Positions 45,501-56,714 of a stretch of DNA of 64,000 bases are shown here, piece by piece. Every line of letters begins with the position of its first letter. Position 1 is the first letter of the stretch. A program made the translations under genes and the position numbers. This stretch comes from Imbricaverruca yamaguchii. Its lineage: Eukaryota; Arthropoda; Thecostraca; Neoverrucidae. The notes under the pieces are model-generated. The model ran no database searches, had not been told where the DNA came from, and was given only the letters and a program-made list of their open reading frames with translations. The stretch is from assembly GCA_034440575.1 (NCBI GenBank), contig JAOTOL010001223.1:207501-271500 (forward strand). Reading direction: 5' to 3'.

Positions 45501-45924
45501 GGCCGCAGGTCGTGACCTCGCCCGACCCGAGCCAGGTAGCCAGGTCGGGAGTCGCCCCGGCACAGACCCACTGACCACGGCGGCGGCCAACTGCAGCGGT
45601 AGCGCTAGACAGTGATGCTTACCCATGCGTAGTAGGCACGAAGAGTCACGTTGTGATAGACATGGAGCAATATTAGCCTACCTAGGGTGTAGAGCTCATT
45701 TCCTGTATTATATCTTGTACAAGCAGGTATTTTTTTAAAGCAGAAATAAAATTATATATTAAAGCCCAGCATCGCTGTTTGACTGTCGATGGGGAGGCAG
45801 AGCAGGCTCGCAACCAAAGGCAGAGGAGCAGATTAGCGTGAATGTTTGATGAACATCTAACATTACATTACGTATGCTAAAACGGGTGAAGTGACAAGCG
45901 TGTGCTCAAACAGACGATGGGCAC
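45501..45924. other. Spacer, AT-rich, nothing recognised
   Basis: Contains an AATAAA-like signal near 45745 in AT-rich context. No gene was seen that it would serve. Confidence 0.45.
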
Positions 45925-46235
45925 ATGTGTGTCAAAACAATGAGGTCGATCGATACATGTGTGTCAGAGTGGATGAGGTCGATCGATACATGTGTGTCAG
46001 CGGGATGAGAACGATACATGTGTGTCAGAATGGATGAGGTCGATTGATACATGTGTGTCAGAGGAATGAGGTAGGTCATTCGATATATGTGTGTCAGAAT
46101 GATGAGGTCGATGCATGTGTTTCACAAGGACGAAGTCGATGCATGCTGATGCACGCTGTATGTCAGAAGGTCGAGGTCGATACACGTGGGTGAGAGGGAT
46201 AAGGTCGATAGATGTATCACAGGGATAATACTTGC
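45925..46235. repeat. 33-bp minisatellite
   Basis: About nine copies of a 30-33-bp unit, GAGGTCGATCGATACATG followed by TGTGTCAGAGTGGAT, more degenerate to the right. Confidence 0.9.
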
Positions 46236-46559
46236 ACAAGTAAGGCAAATGGGCTGACATGCCCATCTAGCAACTGGGACAGTAGCAATGGACATGTCCA
46301 AGGGACAGTAGCAACCCATCTAGCAAATGTCCCCGCAGGATGAAATAACTGCAACGCCTACTCCCTACTACTTACTCCCATCGAGGCCACACCAGGTCGA
46401 ATATGATTGGGTCAGGGAAAGGACGCCAGTACAGGTACACGTCCCGCAGCACGTACCGCATCCGTCCGACACAGGTACTGCACTCACACCCGAGAATGGC
46501 ACGTCAAGTGACAAGTCTCGTGAGGACATAGGCACTATCACCAAGTTAATGCCTTTTCG
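46236..46559. other. Spacer, nothing recognised
   Basis: A 20-bp direct repeat (ACAGTAGCAA, CATCTAGCAA pieces) near 46262-46327, otherwise unremarkable. Confidence 0.45.
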
Positions 46560-46712
46560 GAGTGTGTGCGCGTGTGCGAGCGCGCGTGTGCATGTGCGCG
46601 TGTGCGCATGTGTGCATGTGTGCATGTGTGCGTGTGTATTGGTGCGTGCGTGCGTGCATGCGTGCGTGCGTGCGTGTGTGCGTGCGTGCGTATGTGTGTG
46701 TGTGTGAGATAT
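46560..46712. repeat. TG/TGCG/TGCA microsatellite
   Basis: About 150 bp of alternating purine-pyrimidine GTGTGCGTGCATG-type repeat, which can adopt Z-DNA. Open frames in it (Cys/Val/Arg) are artefacts. Confidence 0.96.
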
Positions 46713-46979
46713 ATATAAGCAGACGTGAAGAGCAGTTCTCTATGTCACCGCCAGGTGGGGATCGAGTTTGACGAGGAGCAAGGGACACATAAAAATGCAA
46801 ACGCCGAGTAAAGAAAATTGGCGGCACGGAACCGGAACGTGAGCACTCTTCTGAACTAGATAGTCGGAGTCTCTTCAAGGATGTGAAGGCGACGGTGGAG
46901 CAGGGGAAACAGAAGATGACTAGGCTCATGGCATAGAAATTTAACAGCATAGAGACGCATTGAGGTCCTGGAAGTTGTT
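46713..46979. other. Spacer, nothing recognised
   Basis: About 270 bp of unique-looking DNA, no feature. Confidence 0.5.
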
Positions 46980-47700
46980 TTAACCCGCGCCGTCTTTCCG
47001 GTCAGATCCTTACACCCTGTTTCGGGGATGGCCATACAAGACCTCCCCTCTAACTTCCAAACGAAGCATTGCAAAAAAAAACGAGCTAAGTTCCATCGAA
47101 AATCCCATTACGAATGGGGTCCAAAAATTGACTAATTGCTTCGTTTTAGGATCCTTTCCGAAGCCAAAATATCTATTTAAGAAGAAACAAACACGATTTT
47201 TGAAAGCACCCTTCATGTTCGCATCCTAGGGTACACAGGGTTGTGCAATGCAACTTTGACACTATTCAGGCCATGGAAACTATAAATACGCCATATTAAT
47301 AGCGGTGTTCAAACTGGTTTCCTGGTACTTCTGTTTGTACAACAAGGTAAACATGATGTTTCAAGAGCATGCACATGGTTATAAATTAAATTCTCAGTTC
47401 ACCGACCTGAAACAAAAATTCGATGGTAACGATTTAGAGATAGTTCCAAGTTGCATTCATACAGCAAGTTTAATTTCAATATCTCTTCATGCATGCGTTG
47501 TCAATCCAAAACGCAATTTTCCGGGGAAGGTAGTTCTCTTTGACCTCACATGGACCGAGATATAAATTTTTCACTTCAGACACAAAAAATATGACCAAGG
47601 AAAAAGTAATACAAATCATGCGACGTTCAGTGCGGCAGTTTTCCAGCCATAACGGAAAGCCTCAGGAACGTAAGAAGACCCCTGAGACGGGTCGGGATTA
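46980..47700 (+). mobile_element. TTAA-type element, variant copy 4
   Basis: Begins TTAACCCGCGCCGTC with the usual TTTCCGGTCAGATCC block and AAACGAAGCATTGC. It ends near CCTGAGACGGGTCGGGATTA. The ends match copy 3 but the middle (about 47150-47640) does not, so it is a relative or a deletion/insertion derivative. The right TTAA is decayed to ATTA. Confidence 0.65.
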
Positions 47701-47766
47701 TCATACAGAAGCAAGGGCGCTACAGTTCACGGCGAAAGCACCGGGAGAAATATCCAACATCAGGAG

Positions 47767-49340
47767 CAGTGGCGTACCGAAGGAGAGATTACGGGCAGTT
47801 GCCCCCCCCACGCGCCCGAGAGGTTGTGGGTCCCACGAATCGCGCTGGGATTCGGAAAGATAGCACCAGGCTACTAAGAAATCACTCTGGCGCTCACAAT
47901 ATCGCGCCGGGGTCGCACAACTATCATCGGGACTACCCAAACGTGAAGCCAGAGCAACGAAAATAACGGTACTGGCATGGGAAATTACTCCGGGTCCCGA
48001 AAAAAAATCGCTCCAAGTCGCTTCCATAAAATATAATCTACTCCCAAAAACGGGTCTAGGTCGCTAAAGCTCGCGCTAAGGATCTTAGCAAGTAAATGAC
48101 GACAGGGCTAAAAAAATCGTACTTTGACCCAAAACGTCCCAACATAGCAATTTAAAAAAAACACTAGGAGCCCAAATGGTCGCACTGGGGCCCCAAAATT
48201 TGCAGCTGTTTCACCAAATTATATTCCTGCAAGGAATATCACTCTGCGTTCACAAAATTAGAGTCCAAGACCAGAGAAAAACGCATCTAACCCCGGGAAA
48301 GAAACGTGTTGGTGCACCGAAAAAAGCGCACCAGGAGCCCGCAGAATCGTACCGGCGACCACAAATATTGAGCAGGAAACTTACAACATAAAAAATAGAA
48401 CTCGTCCCCAACAAATCAAGAAGGTACTCATCGAATAGACCCCAAGCACCCAACAATTCCGGACAGGTCTCCAAAGGAAATGCTCCGAATGGTGCCATGG
48501 GCTCAAATCACTGGTTGAGCAACAGCAGTGACATGCCGAAGAGGAAAATTCCCCTCATTCTCCTCTTGAAGAGGTGGGCCCCAAGGATTGCGCCGGAGTC
48601 CCCAAAAATCGCGCTGGGACACAAAAATCGCATCAGGTTCCCAGAATTCGCGTAGAGGTCTCTAAATAGATGCAATGGGCATCAAAATCTCGCATCGAGT
48701 CTCTCGCAAATTTGCGCTGAAGCCCGCCAAAATCGCGCTGGGGCCCAGCTAGGTACAATACGCCCCGCGAACTCGCGCCGAACCCACCAACTATTGCGCT
48801 TGGGACCAAAAATTAATGCAGACATTCCCAAAAATTTTGGTTGGCGCATAGCAAATCTACTCTACATGCACTTCATGGCATCACAAATCGTATTAGGACT
48901 GGACAAAAATAACCGGAGCTCCAACCAGATGCCTTCAAAAATCGCATATGGCGCTGAAAAGAACCGTACCTGAGTTATAAAAATCACGGCGGCACACACA
49001 ATATGGCAACGAAAAGTGAAGCCGGGAATTGGACTTCAGAAAAAATTCGAAGTCGCCAAAAACTTACGATCAGCCCAGAAAACTTGCGTCGAGTCTACCT
49101 GAGACACGCGCATGGACCTGAAAAGGCGCGCCGAGATACCGAGAATGATACTGGAGTCACCGAAATCATGTTTGGTCCCATAAACGTGCTACCGAGCCCC
49201 AAATAAACACAGCGAGATCTTGAAGGCGAAATTGGAGGCCGAAAATGTACCCGGCAATCCCTGGCACAAATAACGTACCACATATTTGCATAACTTGACC
49301 AACCAAAGCCATCCCCCAAAAAAAAACATCAACAAGACGT
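47767..49340. repeat. Degenerate CCCCAAAAATCGCGC array with hAT-like end
   Basis: Begins CAGTGGCGTACCGAAGG, resembling hAT termini, then a C-run near 47800. About 1.5 kb of loose repeats follow, each with CCCAAAAATCGCGCT or a close variant, every 25-40 bp. It is the same family as 9190-10510 in reverse orientation. The right end is not defined. Confidence 0.65.
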
Positions 49341-50179
49341 CACGTGGGTTTGCTTCGAATCTGCGCACCCGAAACTAAAAAATCTGGCTCACCTGGGTCT
49401 CACCTGGGTCGAAACACACTCCTTTACACGGGTATTTATTGAGCAGCAGTTAAATCGAACACTACATCATTGGCCGGACTCCCATACATCACACCTTAGA
49501 GGCTACCGAGATTGCAGTAAGTTTCAGTGGCTTCGAATACACTTTTCTTTCCGACACGCACCTAGTTCGCTCCTCCAGTCGATTTGACATGACAACGTAG
49601 CTCAGCATCGGTCATAGTGCGGCAGTTGTCAGTCGATACAAATCATGCGTTCTTTGTTCGAACGGACATATTTTGCGAGTGTGCGAAAATACTACATTCG
49701 TAGCAAAAACACTACTCTGGGTCCTCCGTGTCGCGGGAAGCCGTGGGCTTATTGGGGACCAAACCACAGCGCTGTCTGTGACAGCTCGTCCGGTGTAGAG
49801 TAACAGGCGAAGACGTCAAACCCTCTCATAACGTCGAAAACAAATTAGCATCATGATATACAAATTCCGTGCAAATGATTCTATTGACAGATGAACACCG
49901 CACCCGCTGGCAAGATTGTGACGGCAAGGCATCGGGAATACAGCATGGTGAAAAATTAGTAGCTACTACGGTTACGTAATGTGTAGTTTCGTGGAAATAA
50001 ACTTTCAACCAGTCAAAACTTAGTGGTGGTGGTGCATTGGAGTTTAGGGGCGCGTCGACATCAAGGGTCATTTTGCGCCCATAGTCAAAACTTAGTCTGC
50101 AGGTAAAAGGAAGTATCTGATGGGTAACCATTTCCACGTAAACCTTGGAATTTCAAGGCACTGCACTACATTAGTTGGT
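49341..50179. other. No gene; one module shared with 53.1 kb
   Basis: The block at 50021-50083 (GTGGTGGTG...TTTAGGGGCGCGTCGAC...GGGTCATTTTGCGCCCATA) recurs at about 53092-53154. Otherwise nothing recognised. Confidence 0.5.
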
Positions 50180-50355
50180 GTTGCACTACACTACTGCTAC
50201 CCTGACAGACAGCATGACGCGTGTCACTGCTACCCTGGGAGACCTGCTGACGCCTCACCGCTACCCTGACAAACCGCCTGGCGTCTCATTGCTACCGTGA
50301 TAGACTGGCTAGCGTCTCACTGTCACCCTGACAGATCGCCTAGAATCTCACTGCA
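50180..50355. repeat. 31-bp minisatellite, left block
   Basis: About five to six copies of a unit CACTGCTACCCTGACAGACC plus a GCTGGCGTCT-like end. The same unit is found at 50955-51110, next to the IMMP1L 3' end. Unrelated in sequence to the 31-bp repeat at 37.5 kb. Confidence 0.9.
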
Positions 50356-50394
50356 GGGTTTAAATAATGGTTTTTCGTTAGGTGCAAGATGCCG

Positions 50395-50735
50395 AAACGA
50401 CCACAATAGGATGTCGAAATTTGGCATGGAATTATTGCCATCTAAAATGTTTATAATGTCTTTCAGACTCATTTTTGAACCAATGGTGTGGGTACTTATT
50501 ACTGCACCTTTATTATTTGTTTTTCATATTCATAATTTAGGAAGAGCTACATTCTGGATAGGGATAATAATCCCATGCTATAAACTGGCAGTGCATGCCA
50601 TATCACATTATAGACAATCAATTTTCCTGAAATTGTGTTACGAAATATTCGTGTATTATCATACCTTATCGAGAGCATGGACATGATGCTGACAAGCGAG
50701 GTACTGTTAGAAAGGGGACAAGAAGACTTCGTAAG
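50395..50735 (+). repeat. Diverged direct repeat, left of IMMP1L
   Basis: Matches 51695-52060 in order over several blocks: the AAGATG(C/T)(C/T)GAAA region, AAAATAATGTC-like, a TTTTTGA/TTTTTAG block, ACTGCACCTTT/ACTGCTCCTTT, and TTGTGTTACGAAATATTCGTGTA against TTGCGTTACGAGATGTTCGTG. Confidence 0.55.
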
Positions 50736-50741
50736 CATGCA

Positions 50742-50900
50742 TCAAGGAGCAGGATGTCGATACTTGTTGGTGAAGGATGTCGATACTTATCGGAGCAGGA
50801 TGTCGATACTTCTCGGAGCAGGATGTCGATACTTCTCGGAGCAGGATGTCGATACTTATCGGAGCAGGATGTCGATACTTGTTGGTGAAGGATGTCGATC
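50742..50900. repeat. 23-bp minisatellite
   Basis: About seven copies of GGAGCAGGATGTCGATACTT plus CTC. It lies inside the left member of the direct repeat and is absent from the right member, so it expanded after the duplication. Confidence 0.93.
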
Positions 50901-50954
50901 GAGTGTTCAATAAGTGGTATATTCCACCCTATTTCACGAATAATGTAACACTGT

Positions 50955-51110
50955 ATCACTGCTACTCTGCCAGACCTGCTGACGCCTCACTGCTACGCTG
51001 ACAGACCGGATGGCGTCCCACTGCTACCCTGACAGACCGGCTGGCATCCCACTGCTACCCTGACAGACCGGCTGGCGTCCCACTGTCGTCCCGACAGACC
51101 GGCCGCCACC
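50955..51110. repeat. 31-bp minisatellite, right block
   Basis: About five copies of the CACTGCTACCCTGACAGACC unit, ending about 45 bp from the IMMP1L stop codon. Confidence 0.9.
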
Positions 51111-51153
51111 CTGCCGCGTCCGAGCGGGCCACACGGCACGCGCCGTCGGCGTC

Positions 51154-51648
51154 TCAGTCGCTGGCGTCGCCATGGCGCCGCTGGCGCCAGGCGCGCGAGT
51201 CGAAGAGGCCGGCCTCGGCGGGCGGCCACAGCCGGAACAGTGCGCGGCCGCGCACCAGGCCGGCCGGCACGGCGCCGAACGCGCGCGAGTCGTTCGAGTT
51301 GGCGGCGTTGTCGCCCTCGAGCCAGAGGTGGCCGCGCGGCACCAGGTGGCGGCCGCGCGCGCCCACCCGCTCGCCGGCCACGGCCGTCACGCGCTTGCAG
51401 ATGTTGTGGCGCGGGCTGGACGGCGAGCGCACCACCACGATGTCGCCGGCGGCGATGCGCTGCCGCAGCTGGCTGATCTTCTCGGTGACGATCACGTCGT
51501 GGCTGTAGATGGTGGGCTCCATGCTGGGCCCGGTGCACACCACCACGTCGGCCACGTACTCGGTGGAGCAGTGCACGATGCAGCCGTACTTGACGCAGGC
51601 CGCCAGCACGCCGGCCGCACGGCCGCACAGCCCGGCCAGCCGCTCCAT
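51154..51648 (-). CDS. IMMP1L: Mitochondrial inner membrane protease subunit 1
   Basis: A 164-residue S26-family (type I signal peptidase-like) protease, close to the 166 residues of the human protein. IMP1 cleaves bipartite presequences on the outer face of the mitochondrial inner membrane. Visible: an N-terminal hydrophobic segment (about residues 5-18), KYGCIVHCSTEYV, the Ser box GPSMEPTI with Ser42, GDIVVVRSP, the Lys box HNICKRV with Lys85, HLWLEGDN, NSNDSRAFG and the end of the fold, LFRLWPP. The ATG at 51648 starts just before the conserved region; a further upstream in-frame GTG is not used. A possible acceptor (GCGCGGCAG) lies 3 nt before the ATG, so there may be a 5' UTR intron. There are no introns in the coding part. 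Very GC-rich, on the - strand. Confidence 0.92.
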   Translation of the reverse strand: MERLAGLCGRAAGVLAACVKYGCIVHCSTEYVADVVVCTGPSMEPTIYSHDVIVTEKISQLRQRIAAGDIVVVRSPSSPRHNICKRVTAVAGERVGARGRHLVPRGHLWLEGDNAANSNDSRAFGAVPAGLVRGRALFRLWPPAEAGLFDSRAWRQRRHGDASD

Positions 51649-51694
51649 CGTCTGCCGCGCGGAGGTGAGCACTAGTGGTCAGGTGCGATAGGGA

Positions 51695-52105
51695 TGTGTC
51701 GAAACGAGTACAGCAAGATGTTGAAATTCACCAGGAAAATAATGTCATTTAAAAGCCTCGTCACGTTCTACAATCTTAATTTTTAGCCAATATCGTACTT
51801 GTGACTGCTCCTTTCCCACTTAAGAAAAAAACTCAATTTAACGATACAAATGCCTACGATAACGATACAAAATATATTTGCTATGAACTGGTATTTACAA
51901 CAGAACACATAAGTAATCCCTCCACCTGGAATTGCGTTACGAGATGTTCGTGTATCGCGATCTGTTGTGGTGAGCATAAGAACGATACTTATACACGTGG
52001 TGCTGTTATGGATACGAAAGCGTGATGTCAATTCAGCGTTCAGAAAGTGGCACATTCCACCAAACTTGACGAATGATTCACGCAGCACACAGGTGTACTG
52101 TGCAC
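51695..52105 (+). repeat. Diverged direct repeat, right of IMMP1L
   Basis: Partner of 50395-50970. The match continues past the site of the 23-bp minisatellite into GTTCA(G/A)(A/T)AAGTGG, ATTCCACC and GAATGATTCACG/GAATAATGTAAC. Both members point the same way and bracket IMMP1L. Confidence 0.55.
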
Positions 52106-53566
52106 TGCTGCAGAGCGTGCACATCGACCTTGTGACGGGATATTTAAAATATGTATTGTCACACTCACTAGTTCTCCCACCAGTAGTGCATCACGTAACT
52201 CTTTTGGCTTGAGGCACTTCAGCTAGTGTGGCCTGAAGACGTTCAATTCTCTCCTAGCAGAATGGCGATACGCGATTGGCTATTCTCCGAGGTTGCGCAC
52301 GCAACTGCTTGATCTTTTGCAGTGGATGTTCGCCCACTTATCAACAGCATTTCTCCCCTTGTCTCATCCAACGTTGGGTGTGGTGGTAGAGTGGTCATAC
52401 TTCTTTTTTTTATCTTTTTTTTTGGGGGGGGAGGTAAATCAAATACAAAGTGTGTTCAAATAATGTAGTTTGCTGTGAGAACACAAATCTGACTTTAATT
52501 TAATTCTGATATATCTAACCTACATCAATTTGCAGTTTAATATTGTACAATTTGGGATTATCTTGCTATTTTCCCTGGATGAATTGAAATTGATTTCTTG
52601 TCTCATTTAGCTCAGCAATAACCACTACATGGGTCTTTTCAGGAGGCTTATCAAGTGAAAATGGAACATTAAATTAGTTTTTAAGCCTATTCGATTTTTA
52701 AAATTGACACTAGCTACGCTCTAATGCGCATAAATCCTTGGCGAACGAATTATAAGTGGTGCGGGAATACTTGTGGTACAATATACAAGTGAAGTTACTA
52801 CATGTTGCTGTGTGGTCTGGGGTTTTGGGAGGGGAGTCCAGTCTGACATTTTGTTCCAGGAGGGAAGGGATGGAATAAGTGTGAACTGCATTAACATTTC
52901 ATGATATATTGTGTTGAGCTATCATTTAGTGAAATAAATGTTTCGAGTTAGAACAAGGAAGACATCAAGTTCCCATCTGAGCAATTTTTGGCAATGGGTT
53001 CAAGCTATTCATTTCTCAGCTGCAAACTGGGATGGATATCCTGTGGTATGACATCTACTTGAGGGAGATACTTGAGGGTACAGATGGCAGGTTGTGGTGG
53101 TGAATTTGAGCTTTAGGGTGTGTCGACTGCATTGGTCATTTTGCGCCCATATGTGAGGATGACAGAACTACCCGGTTGGATCAGGTTGTGAGTGGCATCT
53201 GCCTGGTCTGATTTCTCAGTGGGGCAAGGCTAATGTTCCTTTCAGGCCACCTGTTACCAATGAAAATGTGATCATCATGACCAAGTTCATTGAGGTCTGA
53301 AATTCGGCAGTGCAGTGTTCTCTTGGGAAGGGCAAACTTGATGCCAAAGAGATGTCCATAGTTAAGCTAGGCATGATATTCTATATTTTGTCTTGCAAGT
53401 GCCAAACTATCAGTTGTGTCATCCAAGTCCACATTATCTGCTCCTGTAGCAGAGAGAAAAGCTTCCTGTGAGAAATATTGTCTTCATCCAGGGAGGCTGA
53501 ACATAAAGGATCCCACCAAATTGGAAGCCTTGGCCTGTCAGGGCTGAGCTCTGGGATTGTGATGAA
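52106..53566. other. AT-rich DNA, no gene recognised
   Basis: Contains T-runs and a G-run near 52420, and the TTTAGGGTGTGTCGAC...GGTCATTTTGCGCCCATA module at 53092-53154. From about 53200 it may be the upstream part of the decayed gene that follows. Confidence 0.45.
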
Positions 53567-54411
53567 GTGGTGCTGAGAACAGCTTTGTCCCTGAAGTTTG
53601 GAACTTCCCTGAAATTGTCTGTGAGCCTGCAGCGCAGGTACAGAACAACTGTGATGAGATTCAAATCATGTATCCTCACCAAGGGGCAAATTGATCTGAC
53701 CAGTGTGGTGAGGGATTTTATGGAAGCTGAGGGCAGTGACAAATATTTTCCTGCACAGATCAGAAGAAAATGGTATGATGTTGCTTGTGAACCTGACAAC
53801 CATTACCTGCTCCACTTTACCTCAGGGAAAGTAACTAAAGAGGTGTCACATGCTGAGTAGATTGCCAAGTTCCTGTTTTCCTGTCAGAAAGACAGGTGTT
53901 TTGACAAAACACCTGTCTATGTTTTGGCATTGGAACAGACTCAACAAATGTGAACACTGGTGTGAATGCTGAAGTAATGTGGAAGCTGGAGCTGCACCTG
54001 GGGCTAAAAGCTGATATGGTTTGTGTGCAGTCTGCACACTGTTGAACTTCCCATGCACCATTTCATTGCTGACCTTAATACCCATACTCCTTCAAACAAC
54101 ACATTTTCTGAGCCTATAGGAAAGCTCCTTGATCCTGCTACCTACTTGAAGAGCAATCCAAACTTCCCCAGATCTCTGCTGGCCCTTCACTGATAAAGCT
54201 GCCTAACAAGGTTCAAGATCTCTCACCTGATCAACACAATGGCTCCAAGATTGTCTGTGTAGTCAGGGATATAGTGTTTCCTGTATGTCCGGCCCTGTTT
54301 GAGATTGGACAAGTGAACCACAGCTGTTGGTTCATTACAATGAGCACACATACTCTGGGTGTCAAGGCACAAACTTGAAGCAAAAACCTGGAGAGACTGC
54401 AATTCATTGTG
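53567..54411 (+). pseudogene. Decayed transposon-associated invertebrate protein
   Basis: Four + strand frame segments give one protein in order: HYLLHFTSGKVTKEVSHAE (frame to 53860), GIGTDSTNVNTGVNAEVMWK (about 53930-54042), ELPMHHFIADLNTHTPSN and FSEPIGKLLD (about 54040-54190), then DLSPDQHNGSKIV and NHSCWFITMSTHTLGV (about 54200-54378). These correspond to motifs of a family with many near-identical copies in arthropod and cnidarian genomes (IGCDGTxVNTG, ELPxRHL, FxGPIGK, SHSRWLTTA), recalled rather than searched. At least three frameshifts and a stop make it inactive. Function of the family is unknown; a transposase-like fold is inference. Confidence 0.6.
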
Positions 54412-55149
54412 CAATTCAACATAGGACTGAACTAGCCATGTTGGTTCAATGTGAAGGTCAAGCACTCCTGGATCAAAGGGCTGAGGCACATCCTGTTTTA
54501 TCTGGACTGTCTCAAGTCCCAAGGGAAGGAGGTGCTGAACCTTATGATGCTGACTGATGCAAACTTGATCAAAGATGCAAACTTGATCTGACATTGCCAA
54601 TATGCATGATTTTCCCTATGTCTATTAGCATCTCAAAAAGGGGCTTGAAATGGTAAAATTTGCATTTGTAAGATTCATTATTGATGTAGGTTAGTTATCC
54701 TATAAAAAATTCATATTTTAATTTCTGATGAAAAATGGCATCATTTAGACATCCCTCATGGCAAGACTTTTCAAATTCATTTTGGGACTGATTGATTATT
54801 TGGGCACGCCGACTACAAGGTCATTTAGTGCCCATTCAGTTTGGGACTGAAGTAGGATCTGCCATAATGTGGTAGATCCACATTCCACCTGAACTGTTAC
54901 AGAACCTGGGGACAAAGGTCAACAAGTTACCTTCTTGTATATTGTAGGCTATCCAGTGACCTATTGAGTAGTTCAAATGTTGAGATGTTTCAATAAGAAA
55001 ATACACCAGTATAATTCTGAGAGCTGCACCAAATCCATATGGCATAGCATTGCAACCATCAGTATCAAGGAATAGCATATTCTCTTCAAAATTGCCAGAA
55101 GTTACATTTGCCTTCTTATGTGCATCATTGACAAGCTGGTACAGGTTAA
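54412..55149. other. No gene recognised
   Basis: A weak third version of the GGTCATTT(T)GCGCCCAT module is at about 54805-54838. The - strand frame at 54836-55078 has no recognised features. Confidence 0.45.
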
Positions 55150-55262
55150 TTTTGTTTTTATTATTGTTAATTATTGTAATTATTGTTAATTATTGTAATT
55201 ATTGTTAATTATTGTAATTATTGTTAAATATTGTTAATTATAATGTTAATTATTAAATAAAT
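55150..55262. repeat. AT-rich short tandem repeat (TTAATTATTG)n
   Basis: About 110 bp of TTGTTAATTATTGTAATTA-type repeats. Confidence 0.93.
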
Positions 55263-55734
55263 ATTCCGATCCAGGTAACTGTTGATTTCTGTTTTTTTAA
55301 TAAGATGCTTTTGACGTAAGACGATGCGACAACTTATTTTCTCCCCAAATGATTACTTTTAGTTGGCAAAGAAATTCATGACCATAATCTACAATCTACA
55401 AATATAGCCCATCGCGTATAATTATCCCTACCTGGTGTGTCACAGACGTGATACAGAAGAAATTCAAGACTTCATGCACTCGATTTAATGATTGCATTAA
55501 CTTCGTATGTCCCGTACGCAGCGAATTTGAAACATGCATGATGCTACCAATTCATGCCATATCAGAGAAAAACTGTGACGTCACCAAGGCATGAAGGTAA
55601 ACTTTGGTGCATCTTCTAAAGTAAAGGTATCTTGGTCACAGCCATGGTCCCTGACAAGTAAAGCAACGAGGAAGGCTCCACTGTAAAATGTATCTGTAAA
55701 AAAGTGGCCGCTGCAAAGCCAGGAATTGGGTCCC
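55263..55734. other. Spacer, nothing recognised
   Basis: About 470 bp with no gene or repeat seen. Confidence 0.5.
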
Positions 55735-56440
55735 TGTCAGACTCTCACGCCCCGTCCCGGTGGGTTGGGGGGGGGGGGTCGAAAGAGACCACCTCAAATC
55801 TCTAAACTAAGCGTTGGACGAAAACGAAATAGGTGTTATCGGAAAGCGCTCCACTTGTAGGGCCATACACTACCCCCAATTTTCTACAAAAAGTGACGTC
55901 ACTAGGGGCCTAGAGTTTCACGATTTACATCATGTTTTTCGCTCTAAGGATTTCATTTTGAGGGAGATTTGAAAGAAAATATTTGGAATCAGAAAAGGAA
56001 AGCGAAATGGACCAGAGCCATACAATTTTTTGTCACTCAAATATTTTTCTTGTAAAATTTCAAAATTTTTGGCTTTCAAGTTTTCTTTCATTTTCCTTTC
56101 ACAATGGGTAGAGCGGACCGAAAAATGTTGTTCGAAGTCAACTTGCTCCAGTAAGGAAATGCTTAATTTAGCCAGAATGTTCGATTTAACACTAATGAGC
56201 AATATGCACTAATATGCAATACTAAGAAGTAATCAAAAACTGAAGAAAATGAAGAAAAAAGTTACCGGTTGCGTTTTGTTGCATCCTTAAAGATAAGCAA
56301 ACGCTGAAAATTTAATTAAGATATCTTTATCCGTTAAATCGTGACAACTGGTTTAACTTTCTTGGAGTTGACCTCACTTGACCTTGACTAACTCGTTGAC
56401 CCTAGATGACCTGACTTCAAAATTTTGACACAACATGCCG
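55735..56440 (+). mobile_element. TTAA-type element, copy 5a, truncated
   Basis: Starts near TCTCACGCCCCGTCCCGG with a G-run at 55767 and follows copy 3 through AAAAGTGACGTCACTAGGGG and the TGACCT-CACT-TGACCT pair (56369-56384) to TGACTTCAAAATTTTGACAC. The outermost CCCG/TTAA end on the left is missing and the right terminus is replaced by other DNA. Confidence 0.75.
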
Positions 56441-56714
56441 GGACCTCTTCAAAGCATATACATGTTGCGGGATCCAAAGCATCGTTGTTGGCATGGCTAA
56501 GAGTCCGCGGAATCCAGGCCATCAGAATCTGCTGCTCCTGAGTGCGTTTCTACACAGATGCCTCTGTGACTCCGCTGAGTAAAACAGCACGGGGAGAATA
56601 AAGAGCCAGTCGGTGGGTGACATTCTGCTGCAGTGGACATTCATCGGAGGTCTACCTTGTACTGTGCTGCTGGTCGATCTGATATTGCGGATAGTAAAAC
56701 CGACATGAGCAATG
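56441..56714. other. Spacer between two element fragments
   Basis: About 275 bp unrelated to the TTAA family; no gene recognised. Confidence 0.5.

Noticed and set aside
45000..45626. 208-residue - strand frame with an 18-residue repeat
   Set aside because: 54-bp minisatellite, a multiple of 3; no family, signal or splice support.
51649..51672. GTG start eight codons upstream in IMMP1L
   Set aside because: Eukaryotic genes rarely start with GTG, and the ATG at 51648 gives the expected length.
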